Shown here: piece by piece, positions 24,863 through 36,135 of the stretch
Position numbering within the stretch: position 1 is the stretch's first letter
Layout: each line of letters begins with the position of its first letter
DNA from: Pseudomonas xantholysinigenes
GTDB taxonomy: Bacteria > Pseudomonadota > Gammaproteobacteria > Pseudomonadales > Pseudomonadaceae
Assembly: GCF_014268885.2 (NCBI RefSeq)
Contig: NZ_CP077095.1
Span: 3,167,501 to 3,231,500, forward strand
DNA length: 64,000 bases
Direction of reading: 5' to 3'
The notes under the pieces: generated by a model
Seen by the model: the letters and a program-made list of their open reading frames with translations, nothing else
Databases searched by the model: none
What the model was told of the DNA's origin: nothing
Translations under genes and position numbers: made by a program

Positions 24863-25768
24863 TCATAGGTTGGCCAGTTGTTCCCGGCAGAACTCGACGA
24901 ACAACTGCGCGGGCTTGGTCAGTTGCATCCGTTTCAAGTGCGCGGCGGCCAACCCCGACAGGGCCACCGGCTCGGCGATATCGAGGGTCACCAGGCGTTG
25001 CCCGTCATAGGTGAATTCGGAGTGCGGTCGGGTAACCAACAGCGAAAAACCGAAGCCCTGCCCCACCATGCCACGCACCATCTCGATCGACGGCGAGCTG
25101 AAGACGATGTTCGGCGTCAACCCCAGGTCGTTGAACAGGCTGACGAAGTAGGTGCGGCTGGGCGCCACGTCGAGCAGGATCATCGGCTCCGGACACAGGT
25201 CGCGCAGCGACACCTGAGCCTGACCGGCATAGCGGTGCTTCTCCGGCAACAGCACGTAGGGTTTCTGCGGCGGCATCAGGGGTTCGGTTTCGATGGTGCC
25301 GTCGAGGTCGTGGTCATAAAGGAAGGCCAGGTCGAAGGTACCGGCGGTCAGCCCCTGGATCAGATCCTGCTGCTCGCCATCGCGCAGGCGGATGTCCACG
25401 CCGGGATAGCGCTCGCGAAAGCCCGCGATCAAGCGCGGCAGGTACAGCGGCGCCACGGTCTCGAAGCAGCCGATGTCGATCTGCCCCGCGACCGTGTCAT
25501 TGTCGGCCAAGGCGTTCTGCTCGAACTCATGGGCCATCTGCAGCAAGGCCCGGGTCTTGGCATAGAAGCGCTTGCCGCCTGGGGTCAGCGAGACGCCCTG
25601 GGCATGGTGGCGGATGAACAGCTGCACGCCAAAGCTTTCCTCCAGGCTCTTGATCGCCGTGGAAATCGAAGGTTGCGCGATATACAACTGGCGGGAGGCT
25701 TCGGCGACACTGCCTGCCTCCACGGTGGTGACGAAATACTTGAGTTGACGCAAGGTGTAGGAAGCCAC
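24863..25768 (-). CDS. LysR-family transcriptional regulator
   Basis: A 301-residue LTTR. The winged helix-turn-helix is residues 5-62 (LRQLKYFVTTVEAGSVAEASRQLYIAQPSISTAIKSLEESFGVQLF), followed by a two-lobe effector domain from about 92. The VAEASRQLYIAQPS form resembles the CysB-like/CatR subgroup. There is no divergent target: the upstream gap (25769-26012) holds no gene I can see. Target and inducer unknown. Confidence 0.92.
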   Translation of the reverse strand: MASYTLRQLKYFVTTVEAGSVAEASRQLYIAQPSISTAIKSLEESFGVQLFIRHHAQGVSLTPGGKRFYAKTRALLQMAHEFEQNALADNDTVAGQIDIGCFETVAPLYLPRLIAGFRERYPGVDIRLRDGEQQDLIQGLTAGTFDLAFLYDHDLDGTIETEPLMPPQKPYVLLPEKHRYAGQAQVSLRDLCPEPMILLDVAPSRTYFVSLFNDLGLTPNIVFSSPSIEMVRGMVGQGFGFSLLVTRPHSEFTYDGQRLVTLDIAEPVALSGLAAAHLKRMQLTKPAQLFVEFCREQLANL

Positions 25769-26012
25769 AGGTACCTCTCAGCCGCCATGGGCGGCGCCGC
25801 AGGTTTTCCTGTCACTTTACCGTGCCAGCCGGGTATTCGGCGGGTTGTCTGACAAAGCATTTGCCTATGCCTTGAACATATTTTCCAGCTAAGCGGCATG
25901 GCGGGTTGGCCATCGCCCGCACAGTGCTGTCGCGCGCGATGGCTCCTGCCGGTCAGTCGTAGCAGCGGCTATCCATCAACATCTTCTTGATCTGCCGCAT
26001 ACCACGGCCTGG

Positions 26013-26260
26013 TTAGTCAAAGTCGAAATCAGGCTGGCAATGCCCTGCCCCGGTGCGATAAGTGCCTTCTGGACACTCGATGGGTGGAAGGCCGCCCAGT
26101 GACGCCAACATGGAAATACCGACCTTGTTGATTTCATGCTGGGCGAACGGTGAAACGACGACGGACGCGTCCTGGCTTACTGACGGGACAGTATTGGCAT
26201 AAGCAACCTGTGCCACACCTGCGACAAGCAGAAAAAAGCGGCAAACATTGGCTTCTTCAT
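26013..26260 (-). pseudogene. Small secreted protein broken by a one-base shift in a T6 tract
   Basis: An ATG at 26260 with AAGGA upstream starts MKKPMFAAFF, but after the T6 run (26232-26237, read on the minus strand) this frame runs out at a TAA near 26177. Reading with one extra T gives MKKPMFAAFFLLVAGVAQVA, then YA and a mature chain NTVPSVSQDASVVVSP... ending IECPEGTYRTGAGHCQPDFDFD. That is a perfect signal peptide and a roughly 60-residue product with two cysteines. So the gene is either a recent loss, a phase-variable or slippage gene, or carries a base-calling error. Family unknown. Confidence 0.6.
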
Positions 26261-26534
26261 GGAGGTTTCCTTGAATGGATGGACTGACTGTCAACGGCTG
26301 GGAAACTTTCGTACTCCTCATTGCCGCCAGGCCACCTACTTTAAGGCGTACGCCCACTATCGCCTGTAGGCATACGCCCGGTTTGCCCAAGAATACCTGC
26401 TCGCGCAATGTAGGATTTTTATGCGAGACAACCAACAAAGCGAAGCTTTTCACACAAGCTAGTTACCCATGCCTGTCGTAATCAGGTGTCGCCGGAGCGA
26501 GTATTCCTTCACACCTTTACGTAATCCAGCGCTT

Positions 26535-27167
26535 TCAAGTCCGACGTCCAGCCTTACTCAGCATCCCCCGCTCGACGATGAACTCGATGATCGCCTGCAG
26601 CCCTTCTCCTTTCTTCAGGTTGCTGAACGTCCACGGCCGCTGTGGGCGCATGCGCTGGGTATCACGCTCCATCACCTCCAGCGAGGCCCCCACGTACGGC
26701 GCCAGGTCGGTCTTGTTGATCACCAAAAAGTCCGATTTGGTGATCCCCGGCCCGCCCTTGCGCGGAATCTTCTCGCCCTCGGCGACATCGATCACATAGA
26801 TGGTCAGGTCAGCCAGCTCCGGGCTGAAGGTGGCGCTGAGGTTGTCACCACCACTCTCGACGAAAATCACTTCAAGATTGCCGAATTTGCGCGCCAGCGC
26901 CTCGACCGCGGCCAGGTTCATCGAGGCATCCTCGCGGATCGCGGTGTGCGGGCAGCCACCGGTTTCCACGCCGACGATGCGCTCGGGTTCCAGGGCGCCG
27001 GCCTCGGTGAGGATACGCTGGTCTTCCTTGGTGTAGATGTCGTTGGTCACCACGGCGATCTGGTAGTCATCGCGCATGGCCTTGCACAAGGCTTCGAGCA
27101 GCGCGGTCTTGCCAGACCCGACCGGGCCACCGACGCCGACTCGCAGGGGTTGCTGATAGTTTTGCAT
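26535..27167 (-). CDS. ureG: Urease accessory GTPase UreG
   Basis: A 210-residue SIMIBI GTPase that powers nickel delivery to urease with UreD, UreF and UreE. The P-loop is GGPVGSGKT (residues 13-21), followed by TKEDQRIL, the nickel-binding [10 protein letters not shown] (Cys-Pro-His motif), [15 protein letters not shown] and [10 protein letters not shown]. The ATG at 27167 follows ureF after 11 bp. The frame stays open far upstream across ureF, but the family start is here. Last gene of the operon; 270 bp without a gene follow, containing the broken secreted gene's promoter side. Confidence 0.97.
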   Translation of the reverse strand: MQNYQQPLRVGVGGPVGSGKTALLEALCKAMRDDYQIAVVTNDIYTKEDQRILTEAGALEPERIVGVETGGCPHTAIREDASMNLAAVEALARKFGNLEVIFVESGGDNLSATFSPELADLTIYVIDVAEGEKIPRKGGPGITKSDFLVINKTDLAPYVGASLEVMERDTQRMRPQRPWTFSNLKKGEGLQAIIEFIVERGMLSKAGRRT

Positions 27168-27178
27168 CTGGGCGGTCC

Positions 27179-27853
27179 TCAGGATCGGAACAAACGGGTG
27201 TACTGGGTTTCGTGACGCGATGAAGCGATGGCCAGCAATGGCAGGCCGCCGCCGAGCTGGTCGTCGTCCAGCGCCAGGGCCTGGTCGAGCACGGCGGGCA
27301 ATTGCGCGCCAAGGTCGCGTAGCAGGGTCTGGGCGGCTTGCTGGCCAAACGGCACCAGCTTGATGCCAGCCATCACCGCCCCCTCCAACCAGGCAAAGCC
27401 ATGGCCGAGGGCGAGCTGACGCAGCGGAATCGACCAATGCGCGCCCAACCAGGCCATGCCACCCAGTTGGCTGAGTTCGAGACTGGCACGCCAGGCCGGG
27501 TCCTGGCCCAGCTGCCAGCCATCGATCAGGCGCGCCAGGGCGCTGCCGCGCTGGGTCTCCTCCAGGCGTAGTTCGGCGGTCTCGCGATTGGCCAGCAAAA
27601 AACGGCTCCATTGCGCGAAGGCGCTTGCATCTTCTGCCAGGCACGCCTGGTACAGACGTGCCAGCACCGGCCAGTCGAGATGGCCAAGGGTGTCGCGCAG
27701 TTGCTCGCGCTGCCAACTGGCAAAGCCGGCGGCATCCTTCACCCAGCCGGCCTCCACGGCCCACTCCAGGCCCTGCGAGTAGGTAAAGCCCCCAACCGGC
27801 AGCCCCGGGCTGGCCAGCTGCAACAGGCGCAGCAACGCCAGGTCGCTGCTCAT
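27179..27853 (-). CDS. ureF: Urease accessory protein UreF
   Basis: A 224-residue all-helical chaperone that binds UreD-urease and acts as scaffold and gate for UreG. The family opening [28 protein letters not shown] is exact. The conserved C-terminal tail, which contacts UreG, ends [14 protein letters not shown]. The start overlaps the ureJ stop by one base (TGATG), so translation is coupled. Length is normal. Confidence 0.97.
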   Translation of the reverse strand: MSSDLALLRLLQLASPGLPVGGFTYSQGLEWAVEAGWVKDAAGFASWQREQLRDTLGHLDWPVLARLYQACLAEDASAFAQWSRFLLANRETAELRLEETQRGSALARLIDGWQLGQDPAWRASLELSQLGGMAWLGAHWSIPLRQLALGHGFAWLEGAVMAGIKLVPFGQQAAQTLLRDLGAQLPAVLDQALALDDDQLGGGLPLLAIASSRHETQYTRLFRS

Positions 27854-28398
27854 CAGCCGGCCAGCACCAGCGCGGCGCCGGCCAACATGCCGCCACCAAA
27901 GGCTTTCTGCAGGCCGGCGTGACGGCGCAGCAGGCAGCCAACGCCGAAACCTGCCGCCAGCAACAGGCCACTCACCGTCACAAAGCCGGCACTGAACAGC
28001 CAGAACGCGCTGGGCGTGGCCTCCACCCCATGGGCCCAGCCATGAAACAAGGCGAACACCGGCATGATTAGCGACAACAGCAACTGGCGGCTCGGCAACA
28101 GCATCGCTGCGCCTGCCACCAGCAACGAACCGACAATCATCTGTTCCATGCCGATGACATCACCAAACAGATGGCCACACACCGCACCGCCGAACATCGC
28201 CGCCAGGGTCGCCAACGGCAGGACCAGGGTGCGCCCGGTCAAGGCTGCGAGCACACCAGTGCCCAGCAGCATCAGCAAATGATCAAGACCGGTCAGCGGG
28301 TGCAGCAAGCCATCCTGCAGCGGATTGGCGTCGTGCCCGGGATGGGCGAAGGCCGGCAAGGCCACCATCAGCAGTACAAGGGCGAAAGTCTTTTTCAT
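27853..28398 (-). CDS. ureJ: HupE/UreJ-family nickel transporter-like protein
   Basis: A 181-residue membrane protein with a signal peptide ([18 protein letters not shown]) followed by [24 protein letters not shown], the HupE/UreJ histidine motif, and about six hydrophobic helices ([13 protein letters not shown] in the middle). Members are thought to bring nickel into the cytoplasm for urease or hydrogenase. The ATG at 28398 has TTGGAG upstream; the frame extends four codons further. It sits between ureE and ureF and is translationally coupled to ureF. Confidence 0.93.
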   Translation of the reverse strand: MKKTFALVLLMVALPAFAHPGHDANPLQDGLLHPLTGLDHLLMLLGTGVLAALTGRTLVLPLATLAAMFGGAVCGHLFGDVIGMEQMIVGSLLVAGAAMLLPSRQLLLSLIMPVFALFHGWAHGVEATPSAFWLFSAGFVTVSGLLLAAGFGVGCLLRRHAGLQKAFGGGMLAGAALVLAG

Positions 28399-28413
28399 CA
28401 CAAGCTCCAAGGG

Positions 28414-28887
28414 TCAGGAATGAGCGTTAAGGCGTACGAACGGGTGGTCATGGCTATGGGCGGTACTCTGGTAAGCGCCGGCCTCGGGCTCGAACGGCGC
28501 GTGCTCGGCTTCGACCTGCAGGCCCAGGCCGCGCAGCATGGCGTCGAGCACATGATCGCGCTGGTAGCGCAGCAAGCCTGGCTCGATCTGCAACGGTACA
28601 TGGCGATTGCCCAGGTGGTAGGCGGCACGGGCCATCAGGTGCGGGTCGGCGCAACGCGCGGTGGACACCGCCTCAGGGGCGGCCAGCACGCGAATGACCT
28701 GGGCGCCCTGGGCATCGGCCAACAGTTCGCCGCCACGCAGCAGGTGGCCGCGCTCGAGCATCAACCCGGCCTCACGGCCATCGTCGAGGGTGACGCGCAG
28801 GCGGCTTTTGATCCGGCTGTCGACATCGAGGGTGACGGTGCCGGTGACCATGGCGGCGTCGCCGAGTCGTTGGGTCAGTACAATCAT
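28414..28887 (-). CDS. ureE: Urease nickel metallochaperone UreE
   Basis: A 157-residue nickel-binding dimer that hands nickel to UreG. N-terminal peptide-binding domain (LTQRLGDAAMVTGTVTLDVDSRIKSRLRVTLDDGREAGLMLERG) followed by the metal domain with GNRHVPLQIEPG. The tail is short (STAHSHDHPFVRLNAHS) rather than the long polyhistidine of Klebsiella. The ATG at 28887 follows GAAGGAG. It lies 10 bp after ureC and 15 bp before ureJ. Confidence 0.95.
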   Translation of the reverse strand: MIVLTQRLGDAAMVTGTVTLDVDSRIKSRLRVTLDDGREAGLMLERGHLLRGGELLADAQGAQVIRVLAAPEAVSTARCADPHLMARAAYHLGNRHVPLQIEPGLLRYQRDHVLDAMLRGLGLQVEAEHAPFEPEAGAYQSTAHSHDHPFVRLNAHS

Positions 28888-28897
28888 GTTCGCTCCT

Positions 28898-30597
<1,700 letters not shown>

Positions 30598-30601
<4 letters not shown>

Positions 30602-30915
30602 GTCCGACCCTCCAGCGCGCCCATCACCTTGCCTTGAAAGCCATACACCTCGCGCTTGCCGGCGTAGGCCACCAGCCGCACGGTACGTGCCTGGCCCGGC
30701 TCGAAGCGCACCGCGGTGCCGGCCGGGATGTCCAGGCGAAAGCCCCGGGTCGGCTCGCGCTCGAACACCAAGGCATCGTTGACTTCGTAGAAGTGATAGT
30801 GCGAACCGACCTGGACCGGACGGTCGCCATGGTTGGCCACGCTGACACTGACCGTTTCACGGCCGACATTGAGTTCGATGTCGCCAGCGGCGACCTGGAT
30901 CTCTCCGGGAATCAT
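30598..30915 (-). CDS. ureB: Urease beta subunit UreB
   Basis: A 105-residue structural subunit, [20 protein letters not shown] onward, with [15 protein letters not shown] and the C-terminal [14 protein letters not shown]. The ATG at 30915 follows GAGGTG and begins the canonical MIPGE sequence; the upstream extension to 30942 is not conserved. It lies 10 bp downstream of ureA and overlaps ureC by 4 bp. Confidence 0.97.
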
Positions 30916-30925
30916 GGGCAGCACC

Positions 30926-31228
30926 TCAGACAATGGGGTCATGCACGGTCACCAGCTTGGTGCCGTCGGGGAATGTGGCCTCGACCTGGACGTCATGCAG
31001 CATCTCGGGCACACCGTCCATCACCTGCCCGCGCACCAGTACCTCGCGGCCCAGGCTCATCAGCTCGGCTACCGTGCGCCCATCGCGGGCGCCCTCGAGC
31101 ACCGCGGCGCTGATCAGCGCCACCGCTTCCGGGTAGTTGAGTTTCAGGCCACGGGCCAGGCGCCGCTCGGCCAGCAGCGCGGCGGTGAACAGCAGCAGTT
31201 TGTCTTTCTCTCGCGGGGTCAGCTCCAT
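30926..31228 (-). CDS. ureA: Urease gamma subunit UreA
   Basis: A 100-residue subunit of canonical length: [44 protein letters not shown] and the C-terminal [14 protein letters not shown]. The ATG at 31228 has GAGAG upstream; the longer frame is not conserved. It lies 10 bp after ureD, showing ureDABCEJFG as one operon. Confidence 0.97.
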   Translation of the reverse strand: MELTPREKDKLLLFTAALLAERRLARGLKLNYPEAVALISAAVLEGARDGRTVAELMSLGREVLVRGQVMDGVPEMLHDVQVEATFPDGTKLVTVHDPIV

Positions 31229-31238
31229 GGCGGCTCTC

Positions 31239-32072
31239 TCAGGTGGCCCAGATGCGCGGCGGGCACGGCGCCAGGCCAAGCACGGCCGGACGCAGCAGGT
31301 GCCAGAGGCGCTGCAGGTTGTGTTGCAGGTGTTGGTTGTCGTGGTCGAGCAGGCGGATCACCAGCAGTGAGCCGAGCAACGTGGCGCCGGCGGGTGTGGG
31401 CAGCGCTTCGAGCAACGTGCGGACGTGGTCCAGTACGGCCTGGTCGGCGGGCGCGGCGCAAAAAGTGGCGAGCAAGGGGTGACTACCGAGTTTGTCCAAC
31501 TGCCCGCCCTCGATCCGCAGGCGCTCATGCAACCCAGGCTCATTCGGTAGTTCGATGCGCAGACGGCTGTCCAGCGCCCCTTGCTCGAACCGCTCGCTCA
31601 TCACCGGGCGACCCAGGCACAGGGTCTCCCAGGCCAGCAGGCGAGCACCGGGCTCGAGGCTGAAACGGCTGTCGAGGCTGGCCCGGGCGCCGTTGAAGAA
31701 GATGCTGTCCTGGGGCAGCCACTCCAGGGTGCTACCGGCGTGCAGGTGGAAACGCTGGGCCAGCCGTGCGGTCGGGCCAATGCTGCGGTAGAACTTGCTG
31801 GCGCCAGGCATGGTCAGCAGCGCGTGGCTGCCGGCCTCCAGCTGGATATCCAGCTCCAGGCGATCGCCGGCGACGATACCGCCGGGCGGGTGCAGCACAT
31901 AGACATGGCACGGCGCGCCCTCTGGATAGAATGGCCGCTGCACCAAAAGAGGACCGACGTGGCGCCGCGCACCAAGGCGGGTCACGCCATCACGCAGGAT
32001 GAAGCGCAATTGCAGGTGGGCGCTCCAGCCCGGGTCGGCCTGCGGTGGTTCGATCTGCTGCGCCAATGACAT
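31239..32072 (-). CDS. ureD: Urease accessory protein UreD
   Basis: A 277-residue accessory protein that docks on apo-urease and channels nickel with UreF and UreG. Recognisable motifs are [47 protein letters not shown] and [13 protein letters not shown]. First gene of the urease operon. The operon promoter should lie in 32073-32307, which also serves the divergent XRE gene; I see no clear sigma-54 (GG-N10-GC) site there. No urt urea-transporter genes lie nearby. Confidence 0.95.
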   Translation of the reverse strand: MSLAQQIEPPQADPGWSAHLQLRFILRDGVTRLGARRHVGPLLVQRPFYPEGAPCHVYVLHPPGGIVAGDRLELDIQLEAGSHALLTMPGASKFYRSIGPTARLAQRFHLHAGSTLEWLPQDSIFFNGARASLDSRFSLEPGARLLAWETLCLGRPVMSERFEQGALDSRLRIELPNEPGLHERLRIEGGQLDKLGSHPLLATFCAAPADQAVLDHVRTLLEALPTPAGATLLGSLLVIRLLDHDNQHLQHNLQRLWHLLRPAVLGLAPCPPRIWAT

Positions 32073-32307
32073 CCTGCAACCCCTGAAATCCGTGGCCGTA
32101 CAGCCGTCTGGAGGGTCAAGCGCCGGTCACGCGCAGGGCGTTCGGGCTGACCACTCGATCAAATTCGCTGGCTGGATATAGCAGGGAGCGGGCCAACTGC
32201 GCAGGTGAACGATGATGAAACTTGCGGACCAGTGGTCAGCCTGCCTTGCCCCGTCCTGGCGCCCGCGCGACACTGGCAGGCCCCACTTGCGCGCAACAGG
32301 TTCGAAG

Positions 32308-32871
32308 ATGCCCACCACTGCCCTGCCCCAGGCCGCCGAGCTGGGTGTCGCGCTACGCCGCTGGCGCCTGTTGCATCGGGTCAAGCAAGCGCATGCCGCC
32401 CAACTGTTCAGCGTGGCGCAGTCGACCATCTCGCGCTGGGAAAACGGCCTGCAGGCCATGAATCCTGATGAGCAGGCACGGCTCGGGCAGTTGCTCGGCG
32501 CACGCCTGAGCGCGGCGGCCGATCAGGCCCTGGCGCGCCTGGTCGAAGGCAGCCAGCAGCCGGTGCACCTGGTCTGCGACCTCAGCCATCGCCTGCTGGC
32601 CTGTTCGCCCGCCCGCGCCGCCGAGTTCAGCCTGCCGCTGTCGGCGCTCATGGGCCGCTCGCTGTGGCGGTTCAGCAGCGAGGCGATCATCCAGCGCGAA
32701 GCAAGCCTGCAAGCCTTGGGTTGGCGCGAGCAACTGGCGCCACCGGCGCTGGCGTTCGATACCGGCTGCAATCGCTCGCGGGTGGTCCCCATCAGCGCCG
32801 GGACCTGCCGCTGGACGCGGCTGATCCTCGCCGATGGCAGCGCGGCGCGCCTGGTCGAGACCCTGGCGTGA
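32308..32871 (+). CDS. XRE-family helix-turn-helix regulator
   Basis: A 187-residue protein with an N-terminal lambda-repressor-like HTH (about residues 8-60, LGVALRRWRLLHRVKQAHAAQLFSVAQSTISRWENGL) and a C-terminal domain of about 120 residues beginning PVHLVCDLSHRLLACSPARAAEF, which looks PAS-like. I prefer the ATG at 32308, where the HTH-containing region begins; the frame is open to 32212. It is divergent from ureD, so it is a candidate regulator of the urease operon, inferred from position only. Confidence 0.8.
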   Translation: MPTTALPQAAELGVALRRWRLLHRVKQAHAAQLFSVAQSTISRWENGLQAMNPDEQARLGQLLGARLSAAADQALARLVEGSQQPVHLVCDLSHRLLACSPARAAEFSLPLSALMGRSLWRFSSEAIIQREASLQALGWREQLAPPALAFDTGCNRSRVVPISAGTCRWTRLILADGSAARLVETLA

Positions 32872-32952
32872 GCGACCGCGCATTATTTATCCGTGGCACC
32901 GTCGCCGCCAGCCTCCTAGGCTATCGGCCCCTACTCATCTCGGAGCCCCGAC

Positions 32953-33537
32953 ATGGATCTCGACCTGCTCGCCAGTCGCCTGGCGTTTCTACGCGAGGCC
33001 GAACGCCTCAAGGATGTGCTACGCAGTGCCCATACCTCATCTGGGCGCACGGAAAGCACAGCAGAGCATAGCTGGCGATTGTCCCTGATGGCGCTGGTGT
33101 TCGCCGACCAGATGCCAGGTCTTGACCTGCTGAAAGTCATCCAGCTGTGCGTGGTGCACGACCTGGGCGAGGCGTTGCATGGCGATATCCCCGCCGTCGA
33201 CCAGGTGCCGGGCCAGCACAAGGACCAGCAGGAGTTCGAAGACCTGCAACAGCTCTGCGCCAGCCTCGACGCCCCCTTGCGCGCGCAAATCCTGCAACTG
33301 TGGCAGGAATATGCCGCGGCCCACAGCGCCGAAGCCAAGACGGTCAAGGCCCTGGACAAGCTCGAGACCCTGCTGCAGCACACCCAGGGCGCCAACCCCG
33401 GCGACTTCGACTATGCCTTCAACCTCGACTACGGGCGTCGCTATACTGACGCCGCGCCGCTGTTTCGCGCCTTGCGCGAACAGATCGACAACGACACGCG
33501 CCAGCGTATGACACACATTGCCCAGAAGACACCATGA
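32953..33537 (+). CDS. HD-domain phosphohydrolase (HDDC2/YfbR-like)
   Basis: A 194-residue metal-dependent phosphohydrolase. Metal ligands are H39 in TAEHSWR, H69-D70 in CVVHDLGEA and the late aspartate in VKALDKLE. This is the order of HDDC2/YfbR-type 5'-nucleotidases acting on deoxynucleoside monophosphates. It overlaps the following GNAT gene by 4 bp (ATGA). Substrate inferred only from family. Confidence 0.9.
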   Translation: MDLDLLASRLAFLREAERLKDVLRSAHTSSGRTESTAEHSWRLSLMALVFADQMPGLDLLKVIQLCVVHDLGEALHGDIPAVDQVPGQHKDQQEFEDLQQLCASLDAPLRAQILQLWQEYAAAHSAEAKTVKALDKLETLLQHTQGANPGDFDYAFNLDYGRRYTDAAPLFRALREQIDNDTRQRMTHIAQKTP

Positions 33538-34040
33538 CCCTGACTATTCGCCGCGAATCCGCGCATGACACCACCGCCATCGCCGAGTTGACGCAACAGG
33601 CCTTCCTGGAGGCGCCGCACAGCAGCCATACCGAGCAGTTCATCGTCGATGCCCTGCGCCGCGACGGCCAGCTCAGCCTGTCATTGGTAGCCGAGCACGA
33701 CGGGCAACTTGTCGGTCATGTGGCGCTATCCCCAGTCACGCTTTCCGATGGGACCCCAGACTGGTATGGCCTGGGACCAATTTCGGTGCAGCCAGACCGG
33801 CAAGGCCAAGGCATCGGCACGCAACTGATGCGGGCCGCGCTAGCCGAGCTGCCCGACATGGGCGCACGGGGTTGCGTCGTGCTGGGGGATCCTGGCTATT
33901 ACCAGCGCTTCGGTTTCAGCGTGCACCCGGGGCTTGTGCTCGACGGCGTGCCAGCCGAATATTTCCAAGCGTTGCGACTTGGTGGTGACTGGCCGACCGC
34001 CAAGGTCAGCTACGCCCCAGGTTTTGCGGCAACCGCCTAG
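33534..34040 (+). CDS. GNAT-family N-acetyltransferase (YhbS-like)
   Basis: A 168-residue acetyltransferase with the acetyl-CoA loop QPDRQGQGIGTQLM and the YhbS-like ending GDPGYYQRFGFSVHPGL. The start overlaps the HD gene stop (ATGA), so the two are translated together. Substrate unknown. Confidence 0.9.
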   Translation: MTLTIRRESAHDTTAIAELTQQAFLEAPHSSHTEQFIVDALRRDGQLSLSLVAEHDGQLVGHVALSPVTLSDGTPDWYGLGPISVQPDRQGQGIGTQLMRAALAELPDMGARGCVVLGDPGYYQRFGFSVHPGLVLDGVPAEYFQALRLGGDWPTAKVSYAPGFAATA

Positions 34041-34067
34041 CGCCAGCCACATCAATAGGGACATTGC

Positions 34068-34433
34068 ATGTCGTTTTCCCCCGCCATTCCTATCCTGCGT
34101 ATCTTTTCCATCGACAAAGCCCGGGAGTTCTACCTCGACTTCCTGGGATTCACCCTCGACTGGGAACACCGCTTCGCCGCCGACCTGCCGCTGTACATGC
34201 AGGTCCATCGCGGTGACCTGATCCTGCATTTGTCCGAGCACCATGGCGATGCCACCCCAGGCTCGGCAGTCTTCGCCCGGGTCGACGACCTCAAGGCCCT
34301 GGAGCATGAGCTGCTGGCCAAGCAATACGGCTACGCCCGCCCACAGGCCGAAGCGGTGGACTGGGGCCTGGAAATGCAGATCAGCGACCCGTTCGGCAAC
34401 CGGCTGCGCTTCTGTCAGCAGATCGACGACTGA
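34068..34433 (+). CDS. Glyoxalase/bleomycin-resistance superfamily protein
   Basis: A 121-residue vicinal-oxygen-chelate fold protein: ILRIFSIDKAREFYLDFLGFTLDWEHRF in the first half and MQISDPFGNRLRFCQ at the end. This is the short bleomycin-resistance-like subgroup. Possible metal ligands are in DLILHLSEHHGD and the C-terminal acidic position. Its stop overlaps the next start by one base (TGATG). Resistance function not implied. Confidence 0.88.
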   Translation: MSFSPAIPILRIFSIDKAREFYLDFLGFTLDWEHRFAADLPLYMQVHRGDLILHLSEHHGDATPGSAVFARVDDLKALEHELLAKQYGYARPQAEAVDWGLEMQISDPFGNRLRFCQQIDD

Positions 34434-34783
34434 TGACCGGCAACAAACGTGCGCTCGCCCGCCTGGAACGGGAGATGATTGCCTGCCTGACCGAAGCCTG
34501 CAGCATCGCCCAAGCCGAGATCGTCGGCTTTGCCTGGCTCACCCACCAGGTCGACCTCGACGATTTTCCCGCCAGCCTGCGCGTCACCTGGGTGTTCACT
34601 GACGACACCGACAAGGCCCGGGCACTGGCCGGCGCGGACAAGGCGCGGATGATCGCGCTGACGGCGCAGGCGCTAAGCGACGCGGGGATCGAGTTGGACC
34701 ATGTGGCCTGGCATGTGCGCTTCGACAGCGAGGAGGCATGCTGGCGCGATCATGGTGGAGACTGGAATCGGCGCTTGCGCTGA
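34433..34783 (+). CDS. Conserved protein of unknown function
   Basis: A 116-residue soluble protein (LARLEREMIACLTEACSIAQAEIVGFAWLTHQVD..., ending FDSEEACWRDHGGDWNRRLR). Homologues in pseudomonads are often labelled Fis-type regulator, but I see no helix-turn-helix. It is coupled to the glyoxalase gene by TGATG. Function unknown. The 204-bp gap to ilvE carries the ilvE promoter, which I cannot place. Confidence 0.75.
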   Translation: MTGNKRALARLEREMIACLTEACSIAQAEIVGFAWLTHQVDLDDFPASLRVTWVFTDDTDKARALAGADKARMIALTAQALSDAGIELDHVAWHVRFDSEEACWRDHGGDWNRRLR

Positions 34784-34987
34784 GTTCGTGACCATTCTGG
34801 ATCGTCTGGGGGCCGGCACCTGATGACCCAGCTCAAAGCTTGAATCGACCAAGAACCAAGCCCCCCACTCGCTCGCCCGGCGGATTATGTGACTGGCCGT
34901 TCCCGATCCGCGCCGGATGTATTAAGGTGGCGGGGTGCGCATATAAAAGCAGCCCGCCGTGTTCGGGCGTAGAGCAATGAGGGTGTC

Positions 34988-36007
34988 ATGAGTAACGAAA
35001 GCATTAACTGGGACAAGCTGGGTTTCGACTACATCAAGACCGACAAACGTTACCTGTCCGTATGGCGTAACGGCGAGTGGGACAAGGGCACCCTGACCGA
35101 AGACAACGTGCTGCACATCAGTGAAGGCTCCACCGCCCTGCACTATGGCCAGCAATGCTTCGAAGGCCTCAAGGCCTACCGTTGCAAGGACGGCTCGATC
35201 AACCTGTTCCGCCCCGACCAAAACGCCGCGCGCATGCAGCGCAGCTGCGACCGCCTGCTGATGCCGCGCGTCTCGACCGAGCAGTTCATCGAGGCCTGCA
35301 AGCAAGTGGTCAAGGCCAACGAAAAGTTCGTTCCCCCGCATGGCAAGGGTGCGCTGTACCTGCGTCCGTTCGTGATCGGCACCGGTGACAACATCGGCGT
35401 GCGCACCGCCCCCGAGTTCATCTTCTCGGTGTTCGCCATCCCGGTCGGTTCGTACTTCAAGGGCGGCATGACCCCGCACAAGTTCCTCATCTCCGACTTC
35501 GACCGCGCCGCCCCGCAAGGCACCGGCGCGGCCAAGGTCGGCGGCAACTACGCCGCCAGCCTGCAACCGGGCTACGAAGCCAAGAAAGCCGGCTTCGCCG
35601 ACTGCATCTACCTCGACCCGCTGACCCACAAGAAGATCGAGGAAGTCGGCTCGGCCAACTTCTTCGGCATCACCGCCAACAACGAGTTCGTCACCCCGAA
35701 ATCGATTTCGGTGCTGCCAGGCATCACCCGCCTGTCGCTGATGGAACTGGCCGAATCGCGCCTGGGCCTGAAGGTCATCGAAGGCGATGTGGAAATCGAC
35801 AAGCTCGAGCGCTTCATCGAGGCCGGCGCCTGCGGCACCGCCGCGGTGATCACGCCGATTGGCGGCATCCAGTACAACGGCAAGCTGCACGTGTTCCACA
35901 GCGAAACCGAAGTCGGCCCGGTCACCCAGAAGCTCTATGCCGAACTGACCGGCATCCAGAGCGGTGACGTCGAGGCCCCGGCGGGCTGGATCGTCAAGGT
36001 CGCCTGA
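34988..36007 (+). CDS. ilvE: Branched-chain amino-acid aminotransferase IlvE
   Basis: A 339-residue class-IV PLP aminotransferase that performs the last step of valine, leucine and isoleucine synthesis. It belongs to the longer type, with signatures LHYGQQCFEGLKAYR, KGALYLRPFVIGTG, GAAKVGGNYAASL and GACGTAAVITPIGGI. Monocistronic: it has its own upstream gap and a strong intrinsic terminator 20 bp after the stop. Confidence 0.96.
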   Translation: MSNESINWDKLGFDYIKTDKRYLSVWRNGEWDKGTLTEDNVLHISEGSTALHYGQQCFEGLKAYRCKDGSINLFRPDQNAARMQRSCDRLLMPRVSTEQFIEACKQVVKANEKFVPPHGKGALYLRPFVIGTGDNIGVRTAPEFIFSVFAIPVGSYFKGGMTPHKFLISDFDRAAPQGTGAAKVGGNYAASLQPGYEAKKAGFADCIYLDPLTHKKIEEVGSANFFGITANNEFVTPKSISVLPGITRLSLMELAESRLGLKVIEGDVEIDKLERFIEAGACGTAAVITPIGGIQYNGKLHVFHSETEVGPVTQKLYAELTGIQSGDVEAPAGWIVKVA

Positions 36008-36027
36008 GGCATACACCCGCAGTAACA

Positions 36028-36064
36028 ACGGGGCATGCCAGCAATGGCATGCCCCGTTTTGTTT
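36028..36064 (+). terminator. Intrinsic terminator of ilvE
   Basis: A 13-bp stem ACGGGGCATGCCA / TGGCATGCCCCGT around GCAA, followed by a T-rich run (TTTTGTTT). Confidence 0.9.
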
Positions 36065-36135
36065 GAGCATGGGTTCTGCAGAAGATCACCTGCGCTATCG
36101 CGCAGGGAACGGTCATCTCAAGCGCACCACGCCCT

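Noticed and set aside
26535..27971. A 478-codon frame joining ureF-region sequence to UreG
   Set aside because: Only the last 210 residues are UreG; the upstream part is an out-of-frame reading of ureF. The real start is 27167.
32073..32211. Sigma-54 promoter for the urease operon
   Set aside because: GG and GC pairs near the ureD start are spaced 12 rather than 10 nt and abut the start codon, so I do not call a site.
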